From positions 1-64,000 of the forward strand of contig WQZH01000011.1 in assembly GCA_009780825.1 (NCBI GenBank): a stretch of 64,000 bases of DNA, read 5' to 3'. The stretch comes from Desulfobulbus sp. (GTDB lineage Bacteria > Desulfobacterota > Desulfobulbia > Desulfobulbales > Desulfobulbaceae). Under the pieces are notes generated by a model. The model did not search any database. It had not been told where the DNA came from and saw only the letters and a list, made by a program, of their open reading frames with translations. Below are positions 45,563-55,467 of this stretch, one piece after another; the stretch's first letter is position 1, and every line of letters begins with the position of its first letter. A program made the position numbers and the translations under genes.

Positions 45563-47002
45563 TCAGCTTCCTGCCTCTACCCCCCCTCCCAAAGCCTTGT
45601 AGAGGAAAACCAGATTCGTCAGCCGGGTCAGGCGGATACCGATCACGCCCTGCTGGGCGCTGTACAGTGACCGCTGGGCATCAAGCACGTTGAGATGGCT
45701 GTCCACCCCTTGGGCATATCGTTTTTGGGTAAGGGCGTACCGTTTCTCCGTGGCATCGCACAAGGCCTGCTGGGCTGCCAACTGCCGCTCAACATTCGTG
45801 CGTTGGGCCAGGGCATCGGCCACTTCCTGGAAAGCGGTCTGAATGGCCTTTTCATACTGGGCGATGGCGATATCCCGGTCAACCTCCGCCACCTGAAGCT
45901 GGGCGGAACGGGCGCCGGCATCGAAGATCGGCAGATCGATCTGCGGCATGAAGCTCCAGGAACCGGTCCCGGAGGAGAAAAGACCGGATAGCTGGTTGCT
46001 GCCGGACCCCAGGCTGCCGACCAGGGTAATTCGGGGAAAATAGGCGGCCCGGGCCGCTCCGATGTTGGCGTTATATCCCTTGAGCATGTTCTCAGCCTGG
46101 AGGACGTCGGGCCGGTTCAGCAGCACATCAGAAGACAATCCTGGGGTGACCTCCGCCAGGGCTGCCACCTGACCTGTCAGGCTCAGACTGGTGGGCAACA
46201 GGTCGGCTGGAATCTGTGTGCCCGCCAGCAGGTTCAGACTGTCTGTATCTTGTGCCACCATGGTGGTATAACGGGCAACATCAACCCGCGCCGATTCGAC
46301 CTGGGTTTGCGCCTGCCGCAGATCCAATTCCGAGGAGGTCCCGACCTCGAACTGCCGCTGGATGAGCCGATACGACTCCTCCTGGGCCTTCAGGGTCTCC
46401 TGGGCCACAGACAGCGATTCCCGGTCAGCGGCCAGGGTCAGATAGCTGGCGGCGATCTGGGCGATCAGGCTGATCCGCTCACTCTGCTTGGCCTGCTCGG
46501 TAGCCAGATATTGCTCCAAGGCCTGATCCTTGAGACTGCGCACCCGGCCAAACAGATCCAACTCGTAGGAAGTGACGCCGATACCGACGGTGTACTGGTG
46601 GAGTTTTTGAGCCTCGCCCGTACTGGAAAAATCAGCCGGCACCCGTTGAAAGCCGGCGCCGCCGCTCGCATCCACCTCGGGGACGAGCGCGGCCCGCTGA
46701 ATCTGGTATTGGGCCTGGGCCCGTTCGACATTGAGCGCCGCCACCCGCATATCCCGGTTATGGGTCAATCCCAGTTCAATAACCTTTTTCAGCCGAGGAT
46801 CACGGAAGAAATCCTGCCAGGCGGGTTCAGCGACACCGAGTTGAGCCGAAGCCGTCTCGGGAGCGCCGTCCTGCTGCCAGGAGGCAGGCACCGGCGCGGC
46901 GGGCCTGGTGTAGGAAGGAGCCAGGGTCGAGCAACCGGAGAGGAGTGCGGCCAGGCTGCATGATATACACAAGATGATCGAAAACCGCTGAGTCCGCTGC
47001 AT
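45563..47002 (-). CDS. RND efflux outer-membrane lipoprotein (NodT/OprM family)
   Basis: The 479-aa outer-membrane channel has a lipoprotein signal (lipobox LLSGC, Cys near residue 24) and the family features SYTRPAAPVPASWQ and repeated long alpha-barrel helices (LLNRPDVLQAENMLKGYNAN; a beta-strand section near GSFMPQIDLPIF-like residues). It forms the exit duct for the adjacent RND pump; the start is one base beyond the pump stop. Confidence 0.93.
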   Translation of the reverse strand: MQRTQRFSIILCISCSLAALLSGCSTLAPSYTRPAAPVPASWQQDGAPETASAQLGVAEPAWQDFFRDPRLKKVIELGLTHNRDMRVAALNVERAQAQYQIQRAALVPEVDASGGAGFQRVPADFSSTGEAQKLHQYTVGIGVTSYELDLFGRVRSLKDQALEQYLATEQAKQSERISLIAQIAASYLTLAADRESLSVAQETLKAQEESYRLIQRQFEVGTSSELDLRQAQTQVESARVDVARYTTMVAQDTDSLNLLAGTQIPADLLPTSLSLTGQVAALAEVTPGLSSDVLLNRPDVLQAENMLKGYNANIGAARAAYFPRITLVGSLGSGSNQLSGLFSSGTGSWSFMPQIDLPIFDAGARSAQLQVAEVDRDIAIAQYEKAIQTAFQEVADALAQRTNVERQLAAQQALCDATEKRYALTQKRYAQGVDSHLNVLDAQRSLYSAQQGVIGIRLTRLTNLVFLYKALGGGVEAGS

Positions 47003-47003
47003 G

Positions 47004-50000
47004 TCACTGTGCCTCCGGTCCAGTGTCAAACTCGCTGCCCGGTCTGGTCTGCAGCTGGTCTTTTCTGCCGAACAGCCGTGAGATGAGCACAAAGAAGAAA
47101 GGAATGAAGAGCAGGTCGATGAAGGTGGCCGACAGCAGGCCGCCGGTGACGGCGGTGCCGATGGCGTTCTGCGCGCCCGCGCCCGCGCCCTTGGTCAAGG
47201 CCAGCGGCAGGGTGCCGAAGAAAAAGGCCAGCGAGGTCATGATAACCGGACGGAGCCGGATCTTCACCGCCGCCAGGGTTGCCTCGGCTAACTCCTGTCC
47301 CCGTCCCATCCGATTCTTGATGAACTGGATGATCAGGATGGCGTTTTTGGTCGACAAACCGACCGTGGTCAGCAGACCGATCTGAAGATACACGTCATTG
47401 GGCAGGGCGCGCAGCGTCACGGCCGTAACCGCGCCCACCAGTCCCAGCGGCAACATCAACAGGTTGACAAAGGGAATCGTCCAGCTCTCGTACAAGGCAG
47501 CCACCGCCAGAAACACCACCAACAGCGAGATGGCATAGAGGGCGGGAGCCTGGGCGCCGGCTTTTTTCTCCTCGTAGGAAAGCCCTGTCCACTCATAACC
47601 GATGCCGACTGGCAACTGCGCCGCCATCGCTTCCATTTCCGCCATGGCCTCGCCAGTACTGATACCCGGCGCAGCCTGGCCGAGAATTTCCACCGCCGGA
47701 ATGCCGTTATAGCGCTCCAGCCGGGGAGAACCGTATTGCCACCGGGTGGTGGCAAAGGCGGAAAACGGCACCATTCCCCCATTATTATTGTTCACATACC
47801 AGCGGTTCAGATCCTCCGGCAACATGCGATACTGATCGCCGGCCTGGAGATACACCTTCTTCACCCGTCCATCCTGAATGAAGTTGTTGACATACAAGCT
47901 CCCCCACGCCGTGGAGAGCATCTGATTGATGGCATCGGGCGTAACGCCGAGGGCGCCGGCCCGGACATCGTCGATGTCCAGCTTGAACTGGGGAGAATCG
48001 TCCTGGCCGTTCGGCCGGACCGCCATCAGTTTCGGGTTCTTCATAGCCATGCCCAGCAACTGGTTCCGCGCCTCCATCAGCTTGTCATGCCCCAGGCCGG
48101 CCCGGTCCTGCAACTGGAAATCAAACCCGTTGGCAACGCCCAATTCGAGCACCGCCGGCGGCGCGAAAGCAAAGGCCAAGCCATCGCGAAAACCTGCAAA
48201 CGCCCTCATGGCCCGGGCCGCGATGGCCGGAGCCTTCAATTCTTTACCCGGACGCAATCCCCAATCCTTGAGTTTGACAAACGCCAAGCCCATGTTCTGG
48301 CCGCGGCCGGCAAAGCTGAACCCGGTCACCGTGATCACGCTTTCCACAATGGCTGTTTCCTGAGTCAGAAAATGCTGCTCCAGTTTCCGGATCACGTCGA
48401 CTGTCCGTTCCTCGGTTGCGCCAGCCGGGAGCTGCACCTGGCAGATAATGAAGCCCTGATCCTCGTCAGGTAGAAAGGAAGTGGGCAGGTGGAGGAAAAA
48501 ATAGGCCATGACCATGACGATGACCACGTAGAATCCCAAATAGCGCCATCTTCTGTTAAAGGAGCGGCCAACGATGCCTTCATAGGTGGTCCGGCCCCGA
48601 TTGAAACCTCGGTTGAACCAACGGAAAAAATGGCTCAATACCCCGCTCCCATCGGCAGGATGATTTTTGTCGACAGGCACCAACAGGGTGGTGCACAGCG
48701 CCGGGGTAAGAATCATCGCCACCATCACCGAGAGAATCATGGCAGAGATAATGGTAATGGAGAACTGGCGGTAAATGACACCGGTGGAGCCGCTGAAAAA
48801 GGCCATGGGCAGAAAGACCGCGGTCAGAACGGTGACGATCCCCCACAGGGCGCCGGTGATCTGTCCCATAGATTTGATGGTGGCGTCATGAGGCGACAGC
48901 CCCTGCTCAGTCATAATCCGTTCCACATTCTCCACCACCACGATGGCGTCGTCGACCAGCAGGCCGATGACGATGACCAGGGCAAACATCGTCAGGGTGT
49001 TGATCGAATAACCAGCCGCCGCCAACACCCCCATCGTCCCGAGCAGCACCACCGGCACCGCGATCGTCGGGATAAAGGTCGCCCTGAAATTCTGCAGGAA
49101 CAGGAAGATGACGATGAAGACCAAAATTACCGCCTCGACCAGCGTATGCACCACCTCTTGAATCGATATCTTGACAAAGGGTGTGGTGTCGTACGGATAG
49201 ACGACCTTCATGCCGGGAGGGAAATACTTCGACAACTCCTCCATTTTGGCCTTGATCCGGTCGCCCGTCTCCAGGGCGTTGGCGCCGGAGGCGAGCCGGA
49301 TGGCCAAACCACCCATCGGCTTGCCGTTGTAAAACGACTGCAGATCGTAATTCTCGGTGCCGATTTTGCATTCAGCCACATCCTTGAGCTGAACGATGGA
49401 GCCGTCCGCATTGGTCCGTAGGACAATGGCATTAAATTGTTCCGGGGTCTGGAGCAGGGTACGGGCCGTGATCGTCGCATTCAGCTGCTGTCCTTCGACC
49501 GCGGGCAAGCCGCCGAGCTGGCCGGCGGACAACTGCACGTTTTGATTCATCAGGGCCGTGACGACATCGTTGACGGTCAGCTGATAATTGTTGAGGTTGT
49601 TCGGATTCAACCAGATCCGCATGGAATTTTGGGTGCCGAACGCGACCAGTTCCCCCACGCCGTCGAGCCGGCTGACGATATCCTGGACATTGGACACCAG
49701 GTAATCGGTGAGGCCGTTGCGATCCAAGGAACCGTCTTCTGATACCAGACCAACGATCAAGAGAAAATTCCTGGTGGATTTGACCACCGCAATCCCCTGT
49801 TGCTGGACGACGCTCGGCAGGAACGGAACCACCAACTGCAATTTATTCTGCACCTGGACCTGGGCGATGTTGGCATCGGTTCCCGCCTTGAAGGTCAAGG
49901 TGATGGAGGCTGCACCCGACGAGTCGCTGGTGGAGGCCATATAAATCAGGTTGTCGATGCCGTTGAGCTTCTGCTCGATCACCTGGACCACCGTATCCTG

Positions 50001-50171
50001 CACGGTTTGCGCCGAGGCGCCGGGATAGACGGCGTTGATGGCGATCTGCGGCGGCGCGATCGCCGGATACTGGGAGATCGGCAGGGTGTACAGAGACAAC
50101 AGGCCCGCCAGCATGATCATGATGGCGATGACCCAGGCAAAAATGGGACGGTTGATGAAAAAACGAGCCAT
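47004..50171 (-). CDS. RND multidrug efflux pump (HAE1/AcrB type)
   Basis: The 1055-aa inner-membrane proton/drug antiporter has the usual AcrB start ([21 protein letters not shown]), the paired Asp of the proton relay ([19 protein letters not shown]), twelve membrane helices and two large periplasmic loops. It is full length. It lies between the adaptor and outer-membrane genes with gaps of 13 bp and 1 bp. Confidence 0.96.
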   Translation of the reverse strand: MARFFINRPIFAWVIAIMIMLAGLLSLYTLPISQYPAIAPPQIAINAVYPGASAQTVQDTVVQVIEQKLNGIDNLIYMASTSDSSGAASITLTFKAGTDANIAQVQVQNKLQLVVPFLPSVVQQQGIAVVKSTRNFLLIVGLVSEDGSLDRNGLTDYLVSNVQDIVSRLDGVGELVAFGTQNSMRIWLNPNNLNNYQLTVNDVVTALMNQNVQLSAGQLGGLPAVEGQQLNATITARTLLQTPEQFNAIVLRTNADGSIVQLKDVAECKIGTENYDLQSFYNGKPMGGLAIRLASGANALETGDRIKAKMEELSKYFPPGMKVVYPYDTTPFVKISIQEVVHTLVEAVILVFIVIFLFLQNFRATFIPTIAVPVVLLGTMGVLAAAGYSINTLTMFALVIVIGLLVDDAIVVVENVERIMTEQGLSPHDATIKSMGQITGALWGIVTVLTAVFLPMAFFSGSTGVIYRQFSITIISAMILSVMVAMILTPALCTTLLVPVDKNHPADGSGVLSHFFRWFNRGFNRGRTTYEGIVGRSFNRRWRYLGFYVVIVMVMAYFFLHLPTSFLPDEDQGFIICQVQLPAGATEERTVDVIRKLEQHFLTQETAIVESVITVTGFSFAGRGQNMGLAFVKLKDWGLRPGKELKAPAIAARAMRAFAGFRDGLAFAFAPPAVLELGVANGFDFQLQDRAGLGHDKLMEARNQLLGMAMKNPKLMAVRPNGQDDSPQFKLDIDDVRAGALGVTPDAINQMLSTAWGSLYVNNFIQDGRVKKVYLQAGDQYRMLPEDLNRWYVNNNNGGMVPFSAFATTRWQYGSPRLERYNGIPAVEILGQAAPGISTGEAMAEMEAMAAQLPVGIGYEWTGLSYEEKKAGAQAPALYAISLLVVFLAVAALYESWTIPFVNLLMLPLGLVGAVTAVTLRALPNDVYLQIGLLTTVGLSTKNAILIIQFIKNRMGRGQELAEATLAAVKIRLRPVIMTSLAFFFGTLPLALTKGAGAGAQNAIGTAVTGGLLSATFIDLLFIPFFFVLISRLFGRKDQLQTRPGSEFDTGPEAQ

Positions 50172-50184
50172 GGTCAGCTACTCC

Positions 50185-51384
50185 TCACGGCTTTGCCGGC
50201 GTTGCGGGGCCGCCGGCATCTGCGGCCTTGGCCGCGAAAGGCACGGCCTTGACGGGCACGCCCGGCCGGACTCTCTGGAGCCCTTCCACAATAACCCGGT
50301 CACCGGTTTGCAAACCGTCGGTTACCAGCCAGGCATCTCCTATCGCCCGCTCAGTGCCGATCATGCGGAGTTCCACCATCTCGTTTGCTCCGACCACCAG
50401 CGCGGTCGCCATGCCAACGCTGTTCCGGCCCACGCCTCGCTGGGGCACCAGCATGGCCTGCTCGCGCACCCCTTCCCGGATGATGGCGCGGACAAACATG
50501 CCGGGCAGCAGGTACTGCTCAGGATTGGGAAACTGGGCGCGCAGGGTGACCGATCCGGTTGTTTGATCCACCGACACCTCGCTGAATTCGAGCGCGCCTT
50601 CGTGTTGATAGGCGGAACCGTCTTCGAGCATAAGCTGGACTCGGGCTTGTCCTTGCCCTCCCCCTTTCAGGCCGCCGCTGGCGAGATTCCTCTTCAGCCG
50701 GAGTATATCGGCACTCGACTGCGTGACATCGACAAAGACCGGATCCAACTGTTGAATGACGGCCAGAGCCGATGCTTGGTTCGCGGTCACCAGGGCGCCT
50801 GGAGTGACGGCCGAGCGACCGATGACCCCACTGATCGGCGCGGTGACGCGGGTGTAGGCGAGATCGATTTTTGCCGTTTCCAAGATGGCCTTCCCGTTTT
50901 CGACGTCCGCTCCCGCCTGTTTGAAGGCTGCTTCGGTATCATCGTAATCCTGCCGGCTGACCGCATCGATAGCCACCAGTTGGCGATACCGTTCCGTCTT
51001 TTTCCCCAGGGTGAAGGCATTCGCCTCGGCCTTGGCCAACGCAGCCTTGGCGCTGTCCACCGCTGCCTGATAGGTGGCGGGATCAATCTGATAGAGGACA
51101 TCGCCGGCCTTGACATGGCCGCCCTCCTCAAACAACCGCTTCTTGATGATGCCGCCAACCTGGGGTCGGACCTCCGCAACCATCTGCGGCGATATCCGGC
51201 CGGTCAATTCTGTGGTCAGGGTAACCGGCTCCTGTTTGACGACCACGACGCCGACTTCAGGCGGCCCCTTACCCCCTCCTGCCCCGCCCGGGGGAGACGC
51301 CTGTTTGCATCCCACCGTTGTGAGCACCCCGATTAAGCATCCACACACCACAAACACTTTGAACGAATTCGCGATATTCATCAT
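50185..51384 (-). CDS. RND periplasmic adaptor (membrane fusion lipoprotein)
   Basis: The 399-aa adaptor has a lipoprotein signal (VFVVCGCLIGVLTTVGC), a split lipoyl domain (VRPQVGGIIKKRLFEEGGHVKAGDVLYQID and VTAPISGVIGRSAV), a helical hairpin between the halves, and beta-barrel and membrane-proximal domains. It is the first gene of the operon. Two ATG codons in tandem (51384 and 51381) are possible starts; AAGG lies upstream. Confidence 0.94.
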   Translation of the reverse strand: MMNIANSFKVFVVCGCLIGVLTTVGCKQASPPGGAGGGKGPPEVGVVVVKQEPVTLTTELTGRISPQMVAEVRPQVGGIIKKRLFEEGGHVKAGDVLYQIDPATYQAAVDSAKAALAKAEANAFTLGKKTERYRQLVAIDAVSRQDYDDTEAAFKQAGADVENGKAILETAKIDLAYTRVTAPISGVIGRSAVTPGALVTANQASALAVIQQLDPVFVDVTQSSADILRLKRNLASGGLKGGGQGQARVQLMLEDGSAYQHEGALEFSEVSVDQTTGSVTLRAQFPNPEQYLLPGMFVRAIIREGVREQAMLVPQRGVGRNSVGMATALVVGANEMVELRMIGTERAIGDAWLVTDGLQTGDRVIVEGLQRVRPGVPVKAVPFAAKAADAGGPATPAKP

Positions 51385-51480
51385 CGACAACCTTGCAAAG
51401 AGACAGCGCATTAACCTACCAAACAGCCCATGCCCGGCAGCAGTGTTCTCGTGCCTCGCCATGGGGAAAATTGCTTTCGT

Positions 51481-51509
51481 CTTATACATACATTCATGCA
51501 TGTATGCAA
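51481..51509 (-). promoter_or_regulatory. RND operon promoter overlapped by an AcrR-like operator
   Basis: On the minus strand TTGCAT (51509-51504) and TATAAG (51486-51481) are 17 bp apart. The spacer is filled by a 24-bp dyad (51485-51508): TACATACAT and ATGTATGCA around TCATGC, closely resembling the E. coli AcrR operator (TACATACAT-N-ATGTATGTA). Repressor binding would block both promoter elements. The adaptor ATG is about 100 bp downstream. Confidence 0.8.
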
Positions 51510-51692
51510 GGGCGGAGTGCATGCGTCCGATAAAGCGGTCCGCCAGAGGCGGCGAACCGCCCCCATTTCCTCGTGAAAACAGAAGGAACGCGAAACGAGT
51601 TCCCCACTCCTCCCGCCCAAAAAAACTGAAGAGGAAACGGCCCCCTTGCAACTGAACGATTCCATTTCTCAAGCAAGTAAGCCGTGATTTGC

Positions 51693-51960
51693 ACAGCGAG
51701 ACTTGGCAGAAGAGATGCGTCCTATCAAGGCGACGAGGTCTTGCAGGAGGGGTGAGCGTGGATGAGGAGCAGAGCGCGGAACGGTCGCGCGAGCGGAGCG
51801 AACAAGCCCCAGCCGTGGCGGACATCAAAAGAAGGCAGCCCGACTCAGCGGCTGCAGCGTGAACACCTTGCAACACCATGTTTTTTCAGCCATGATGCAA
51901 GTTCAGCGGCTTGGCTTGACCAACCACCAGTCGCTAAACTCGCCGCAATGACCCGAAAAC
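51693..51960 (+). repeat. Dispersed composite repeat copy G
   Basis: It starts with the 29-bp unit shared with 29059-29087 (51693-51721). It then has CGGAACGGTCGCGCGAGCGG (51777-51796, two differences from copy C) and CGACTCAGCGGC to ACCTTGCAACACCATG (51841-51880), in the same order as copies C and E, and a degenerate end. Confidence 0.6.
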
Positions 51961-51977
51961 AGGGCCTGTGCCCTCGT

Positions 51978-53822
51978 CTATTCCACCGTCACGCTCTTGG
52001 CCAGGTTCCGCGGCTGGTCAACGTCGCAACCCCGGCGATTGGCGATTTCATAGGCCAGCAACTGGGCCGGGATAGTGTAGAGCAGCGGATTGAGGTCTTC
52101 CTCCACCTCGGGAAGGTACAAAACCGAATCGGTCAAGGCGGCAAGGTGCTCATCGCCGCTTGTGCCAAAGAGCACCAGCCGCCCTTGCCGGGCCTTGATT
52201 TCCTCGATATTGGAAACCACCTTCAGGTACACCGCATCCCGCGGCACCAGGGCCACCACCGGCATTTCCCGGTCAATCAGGGCAATGGGGCCGTGTTTCA
52301 ACTCTCCCGCGGCATATCCCTCGGCATGAATATAGGAAATCTCCTTGAGTTTCAGCGCGCCTTCGAGGGCTATGGGGAAGTTGAGGCCCCGGCCGACAAA
52401 TAAAAAATCCTTTGCCTCGTAATACCGCTCGATCAACGCGCTGATTTCCGTTTGCAGCCTGGGCAGTTCAGTGGCAATCACCTCGGCGATATCGATCAGG
52501 GAAAGCCCCAGTTTTTTCTGAATGACCGGGTCGATGGTCTTCCGGGTCTGACCAAGATACAGGGTCAGGAGGAAAAGGGCCGACAACTGGCAGGTAAAGG
52601 CCTTGGTCGAAGCCACGCCGATCTCAGGACCGGCGTGGGTATAGATCACGCCGTCCGCTTCCCGGGTCATGGTGGAGCCGACCACATTGCAGATCGTCAG
52701 CACCTTGGAGCCCAACTGCGCCGCCCGCCGTATGCCGGCCAGGGTATCGGCGGTTTCTCCGGACTGAGAAATGGCGATGGTCAGCGTCTTCTCGTTGACC
52801 AACAGCCGCCGGTAGCGGAACTCCGAGGCGATGTCCACCTCCACCGGAATACCGACCCATTTCTCGATCCAGTATTTGGCGACCAGGGCGGCATGCCAGG
52901 AGGTGCCGCAGGCGACCAGGGCGATGCGTTCGATGCCTGCGAGCGCCGCATGGTCAAGCCCGATTCCCGGCAGATCGACATCACCCGTATCGGGCACGAT
53001 CCGGCCGCTGACCGTATTGAGAATGGCCTGGGGCTGTTCGAATATTTCCTTGAGCATGAAATGCCGATATCCGGCCTTTTCCGCCATCGAGGCGTTCCAG
53101 TCGATCGAGGCAACGGGTTTGGTCAATTCGGAACCATCGTCGATCTGCTGGATCGTGTACGCACCCTTGCGCAACACCGCCATTTCCCGGTCGTTAAGAA
53201 AGATGACCTCGCGGGTGAACGGCAGCAGGGCCGGAATATCAGAGGCGATATAGCAGGCATCGGCGGAAACGCCCATGACCAGAGGGCTATGATTGCGCGC
53301 CGCGACCAACATCTCCGGCGCACCTGTCCACAGCACGCCGATGGCATAGGAGCCTTCCACCCGGGTCAGCGCGGTGCGAACCGCAACGACCAGATCGGTT
53401 GTTTCCTTCAGGCAATCTTCGATCAGATGGGCGAGGACCTCGGTATCCGTTTCCGAGGTGAACACATGGCCCTTGGCGATCAATTCTTTTTTCAGCGCGT
53501 TGTAATTCTCGATGATGCCGTTGTGCACAACGACCAGTTCGCCGGTGCAATCGGTATGGGGGTGGGCGTTGCCTTCGGTGGGGGCGCCGTGGGTGGCCCA
53601 CCGGGTATGGCCCAGGCCGGTGCCGCTGGCGACGCCGATATGTTCGTCGACCGCGGCCTCGAGATTGGCCAGCTTGCCCTTGGCCCGGTAGCGCACCAAC
53701 TGATTGTCGAGCACATACACCAGCCCGGCGGAGTCGTATCCGCGATACTCGAGCCGTCGCAATCCCTCAAGAAGAATGGGAACAACCCTTCTTGTTCCCA
53801 CGTAACCGACTATTCCACACAT
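51978..53822 (-). CDS. glmS: Glutamine-fructose-6-phosphate aminotransferase
   Basis: Makes glucosamine-6-phosphate for peptidoglycan and LPS. The 614-aa protein has the N-terminal Ntn glutaminase (nucleophile Cys2 in MCGIVGYVG, RGYDSAG, GHTRWATHG) and two SIS sugar isomerase domains (ISQSGETADT; STKAFTCQ) ending DQPRNLAKSVTVE. The ATG at 53822 exposes Cys2 as required. The leader shows no glmS ribozyme features that I can recognise. Confidence 0.97.
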   Translation of the reverse strand: MCGIVGYVGTRRVVPILLEGLRRLEYRGYDSAGLVYVLDNQLVRYRAKGKLANLEAAVDEHIGVASGTGLGHTRWATHGAPTEGNAHPHTDCTGELVVVHNGIIENYNALKKELIAKGHVFTSETDTEVLAHLIEDCLKETTDLVVAVRTALTRVEGSYAIGVLWTGAPEMLVAARNHSPLVMGVSADACYIASDIPALLPFTREVIFLNDREMAVLRKGAYTIQQIDDGSELTKPVASIDWNASMAEKAGYRHFMLKEIFEQPQAILNTVSGRIVPDTGDVDLPGIGLDHAALAGIERIALVACGTSWHAALVAKYWIEKWVGIPVEVDIASEFRYRRLLVNEKTLTIAISQSGETADTLAGIRRAAQLGSKVLTICNVVGSTMTREADGVIYTHAGPEIGVASTKAFTCQLSALFLLTLYLGQTRKTIDPVIQKKLGLSLIDIAEVIATELPRLQTEISALIERYYEAKDFLFVGRGLNFPIALEGALKLKEISYIHAEGYAAGELKHGPIALIDREMPVVALVPRDAVYLKVVSNIEEIKARQGRLVLFGTSGDEHLAALTDSVLYLPEVEEDLNPLLYTIPAQLLAYEIANRRGCDVDQPRNLAKSVTVE

Positions 53823-54041
53823 AGTATGCATCCTCGTCAATGGGTTGTGCCGCACATCGCGTTGTCGGCCCACTATTCACGACAGCGCGGCAAAATGCAA
53901 GCCGGAAGAAGATGGATCGCGCAGGTATGTCCGGTTCCCGCGGTACCCGTAGCTACACCCGAAACATGGAGACGGGATGGAAGACGCCTGTCCCCGACTC
54001 TGCCGATTCTTCGCAACTGCCAGTCCCAACAAAGAATGTGC

Positions 54042-54069
54042 TTGAAAAAACGATAAAAAAAGGTATGTT
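54042..54069 (+). promoter_or_regulatory. Putative promoter of the pyrE cluster
   Basis: TTGAAA (54042-54047) and TATGTT (54064-54069) are separated by 16 bp of A-rich DNA, 27 bp before the pyrE ATG. AAGGATAT provides the ribosome binding site. Confidence 0.45.
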
Positions 54070-54096
54070 CCCTGCAACTCAAATATAAGGATATCC

Positions 54097-54663
54097 ATGA
54101 GCGAACGACAACGACTGCAAGAACTCCTCTTGCACAAATCATACCGGCAAGGCACCTTCACTCTGACTTCGGGAAAAACGTCTGATTTTTACGTGGACGG
54201 CAAACAGACCACGCTGGATGCCGAGGGCAGTTATCTGTGCGGTCGGTTGCTCTTTGAACTGATCCGGCAGCATCCGCAACCCATTGTCGGGGTGGGAGGC
54301 ATGACCTTGGGCGCCGACCCTTTGGTCACTGCGGTTTCCCTGGTGAGTTATCTGGAAAAAGCGCCGATTCCCGCGTTCATCGTGCGCAAAGAGGCCAAGG
54401 GCCACGGCACCGGCAATTTCATTGAAGGGAAGAGCAACCTGCAGCCGGGCGGCCTGGTCGCCCTGGTTGAAGATGTGGTCACCACCGGCGGCACCTTGTT
54501 GCAAGTCATCGAACGGGTGGAAAACGAAGGGTTTAAGGTCGGCCTGGTGACAACCATCGTCGACCGCCAGGAAGGCGGTGCAGAACGCCTCGCGGCCAGA
54601 GGGTACCCTCTCAAGGCCATCTTCACCCGTGAACAGCTCATCGGCCAGGCGGCGCACCCATGA
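54097..54663 (+). CDS. pyrE: Orotate phosphoribosyltransferase
   Basis: Adds orotate to PRPP in pyrimidine synthesis. The 188-aa protein has FTLTSGKTSDFYVDGK, GVGGMTLGADPL, the flexible loop KEAKGHGTGNFIEG and the PRPP site LVEDVVTTGGTL. It overlaps the next small gene by ATGA and seems to head a cluster with it and the PilZ gene. Confidence 0.95.
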   Translation: MSERQRLQELLLHKSYRQGTFTLTSGKTSDFYVDGKQTTLDAEGSYLCGRLLFELIRQHPQPIVGVGGMTLGADPLVTAVSLVSYLEKAPIPAFIVRKEAKGHGTGNFIEGKSNLQPGGLVALVEDVVTTGGTLLQVIERVENEGFKVGLVTTIVDRQEGGAERLAARGYPLKAIFTREQLIGQAAHP

Positions 54664-54830
54664 AATGCAGGGAGTGCGGACACCAGCTGGATGTGCTGCG
54701 AAGATGTCGTCAGGTCCGTTTGCAGTGCAGCGGTTGCCAAAAAGAATACCAGATCCATGAAGTCGCCGCCGATCTCGACCCGGAAACAGAGGCGAAACTG
54801 GAACGGTTTGTCTGTATCATCTACGATTGA
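54660..54830 (+). CDS. Small dual-CxxC zinc-ribbon-like protein
   Basis: A 56-aa protein starting in the pyrE stop: MKCRECGHQLDVLRRCRQVR, then CSGCQKEYQIHEVAADLD and an acidic helix ending FVCIIYD. Two CxxC pairs (Cys3/6 and Cys23/26) suggest a zinc ribbon or redox site. From memory it resembles a small family described as dual-CxxC (seleno)proteins; this could not be checked, and no in-frame UGA is present here. It lies 5 bp before the PilZ gene, and its function is unknown. Confidence 0.75.
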   Translation: MKCRECGHQLDVLRRCRQVRLQCSGCQKEYQIHEVAADLDPETEAKLERFVCIIYD

Positions 54831-54835
54831 TACCA

Positions 54836-55306
54836 ATGAAAACCTTGACCGTACATGTGCGTGCCGACCACACAGCCACCCTGACCTGCCCGGCTTGCGG
54901 CGCGATCAAGCACTTTTCAGCCGCTCCATACCGTCGTGCGCAGCACATGATGACCGTGCGCTGCCACTGCAAGGCAGCATTCCCAGTGCTGCTCAATTTC
55001 CGCCGCAATTTCCGCAAGCTCACCAACCTCCCCGGAACCTACCAAGTCATCAACACAGACGACGGGAGCAGTGGTATTATCCAGGTGAACGATCTCTCAC
55101 GAGGAGGCGCCAGTTTCACGGTATCCGGATTGCACAGCATCGAAAAAGGTCAGGAAATCCAGATCGAATTCCAGCTTGATGACAAAAAGAAAACCGTGCT
55201 GAAAAAGCAAGCCGTGGTCAGGTCGGTGCGGCAAAATATCATAGGCTGCCAATTCAAATGCAACGCTGATCTGGATAAAGATCTGGGCTTCTTTCTCCAG
55301 AGTTAA
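54836..55306 (+). CDS. PilZ-domain protein with N-terminal Cys cluster
   Basis: The 156-aa protein has an N-terminal region with Cys residues (CPACG at about 21-25, RCHCK near 46-50) and a C-terminal PilZ-like barrel: NFRRNFRKLTNLPGTY (RxxxR c-di-GMP contact), VNDLSRGGASF (D/NxSxxG) and GCQFKC. PilZ domains bind cyclic di-GMP. It may also be related to the small CxxC gene before it. A fluoride riboswitch begins 15 bp after its stop. Confidence 0.85.
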   Translation: MKTLTVHVRADHTATLTCPACGAIKHFSAAPYRRAQHMMTVRCHCKAAFPVLLNFRRNFRKLTNLPGTYQVINTDDGSSGIIQVNDLSRGGASFTVSGLHSIEKGQEIQIEFQLDDKKKTVLKKQAVVRSVRQNIIGCQFKCNADLDKDLGFFLQS

Positions 55307-55320
55307 CTTGTTTTCATCAA

Positions 55321-55366
55321 AGGAAATGGGGTTCTTTTCAACCGTATGAGCTGATGACTCCTACCA
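55321..55366 (+). promoter_or_regulatory. Fluoride (crcB) riboswitch aptamer
   Basis: The conserved crcB-motif end CTGATGACTCCTACC (55351-55365) is present in full, preceded by AACCG (55340-55344) and a 5' hairpin with loop TGGGGTTCT (stem GAAA 55323-55326 with TTTC 55336-55339). The loop GGGGT (55328-55332) can pair with ACTCC (55357-55361) to form the required pseudoknot. Fluoride riboswitches turn genes on by preventing terminator formation. A terminator follows at 55398-55432 and the MFS gene at 55468. Confidence 0.85.
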
Positions 55367-55432
55367 AGCCTTAACAGGGCGTTGGCAGGCTCTATCCAGA
55401 CAACCGCGCCGGGGGCATGGTTGTCTTTTTTT
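55364..55432 (+). terminator. Expression platform and terminator of the fluoride riboswitch
   Basis: CCAAGCCTT (from 55364) can pair with AGGGCGTTGG downstream (one bulge), sharing the last aptamer bases. A second 8-bp stem AGACAACC (55398-55405) / GGTTGTCT (55419-55426) runs into seven T. The latter is a good intrinsic terminator, 36 bp before the MFS start. Confidence 0.75.
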
Positions 55433-55467
55433 ATGCCCTGGCGATGGTCTTTTTTGCGAGGTGTTCT

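Larger units (their letters stand above)
51385..51977. other. RND leader/promoter region and repeat-bearing spacer
   Basis: The half next to the efflux operon holds its promoter and operator (51481-51509). The half next to glmS holds dispersed-repeat copy G. No gene is visible. Confidence 0.6.

Noticed and set aside
51978..54096. glmS ribozyme upstream of glmS
   Set aside because: The 5' region is short and shared with the divergent pyrE, and no ribozyme core is recognisable; the element is typical of Firmicutes.
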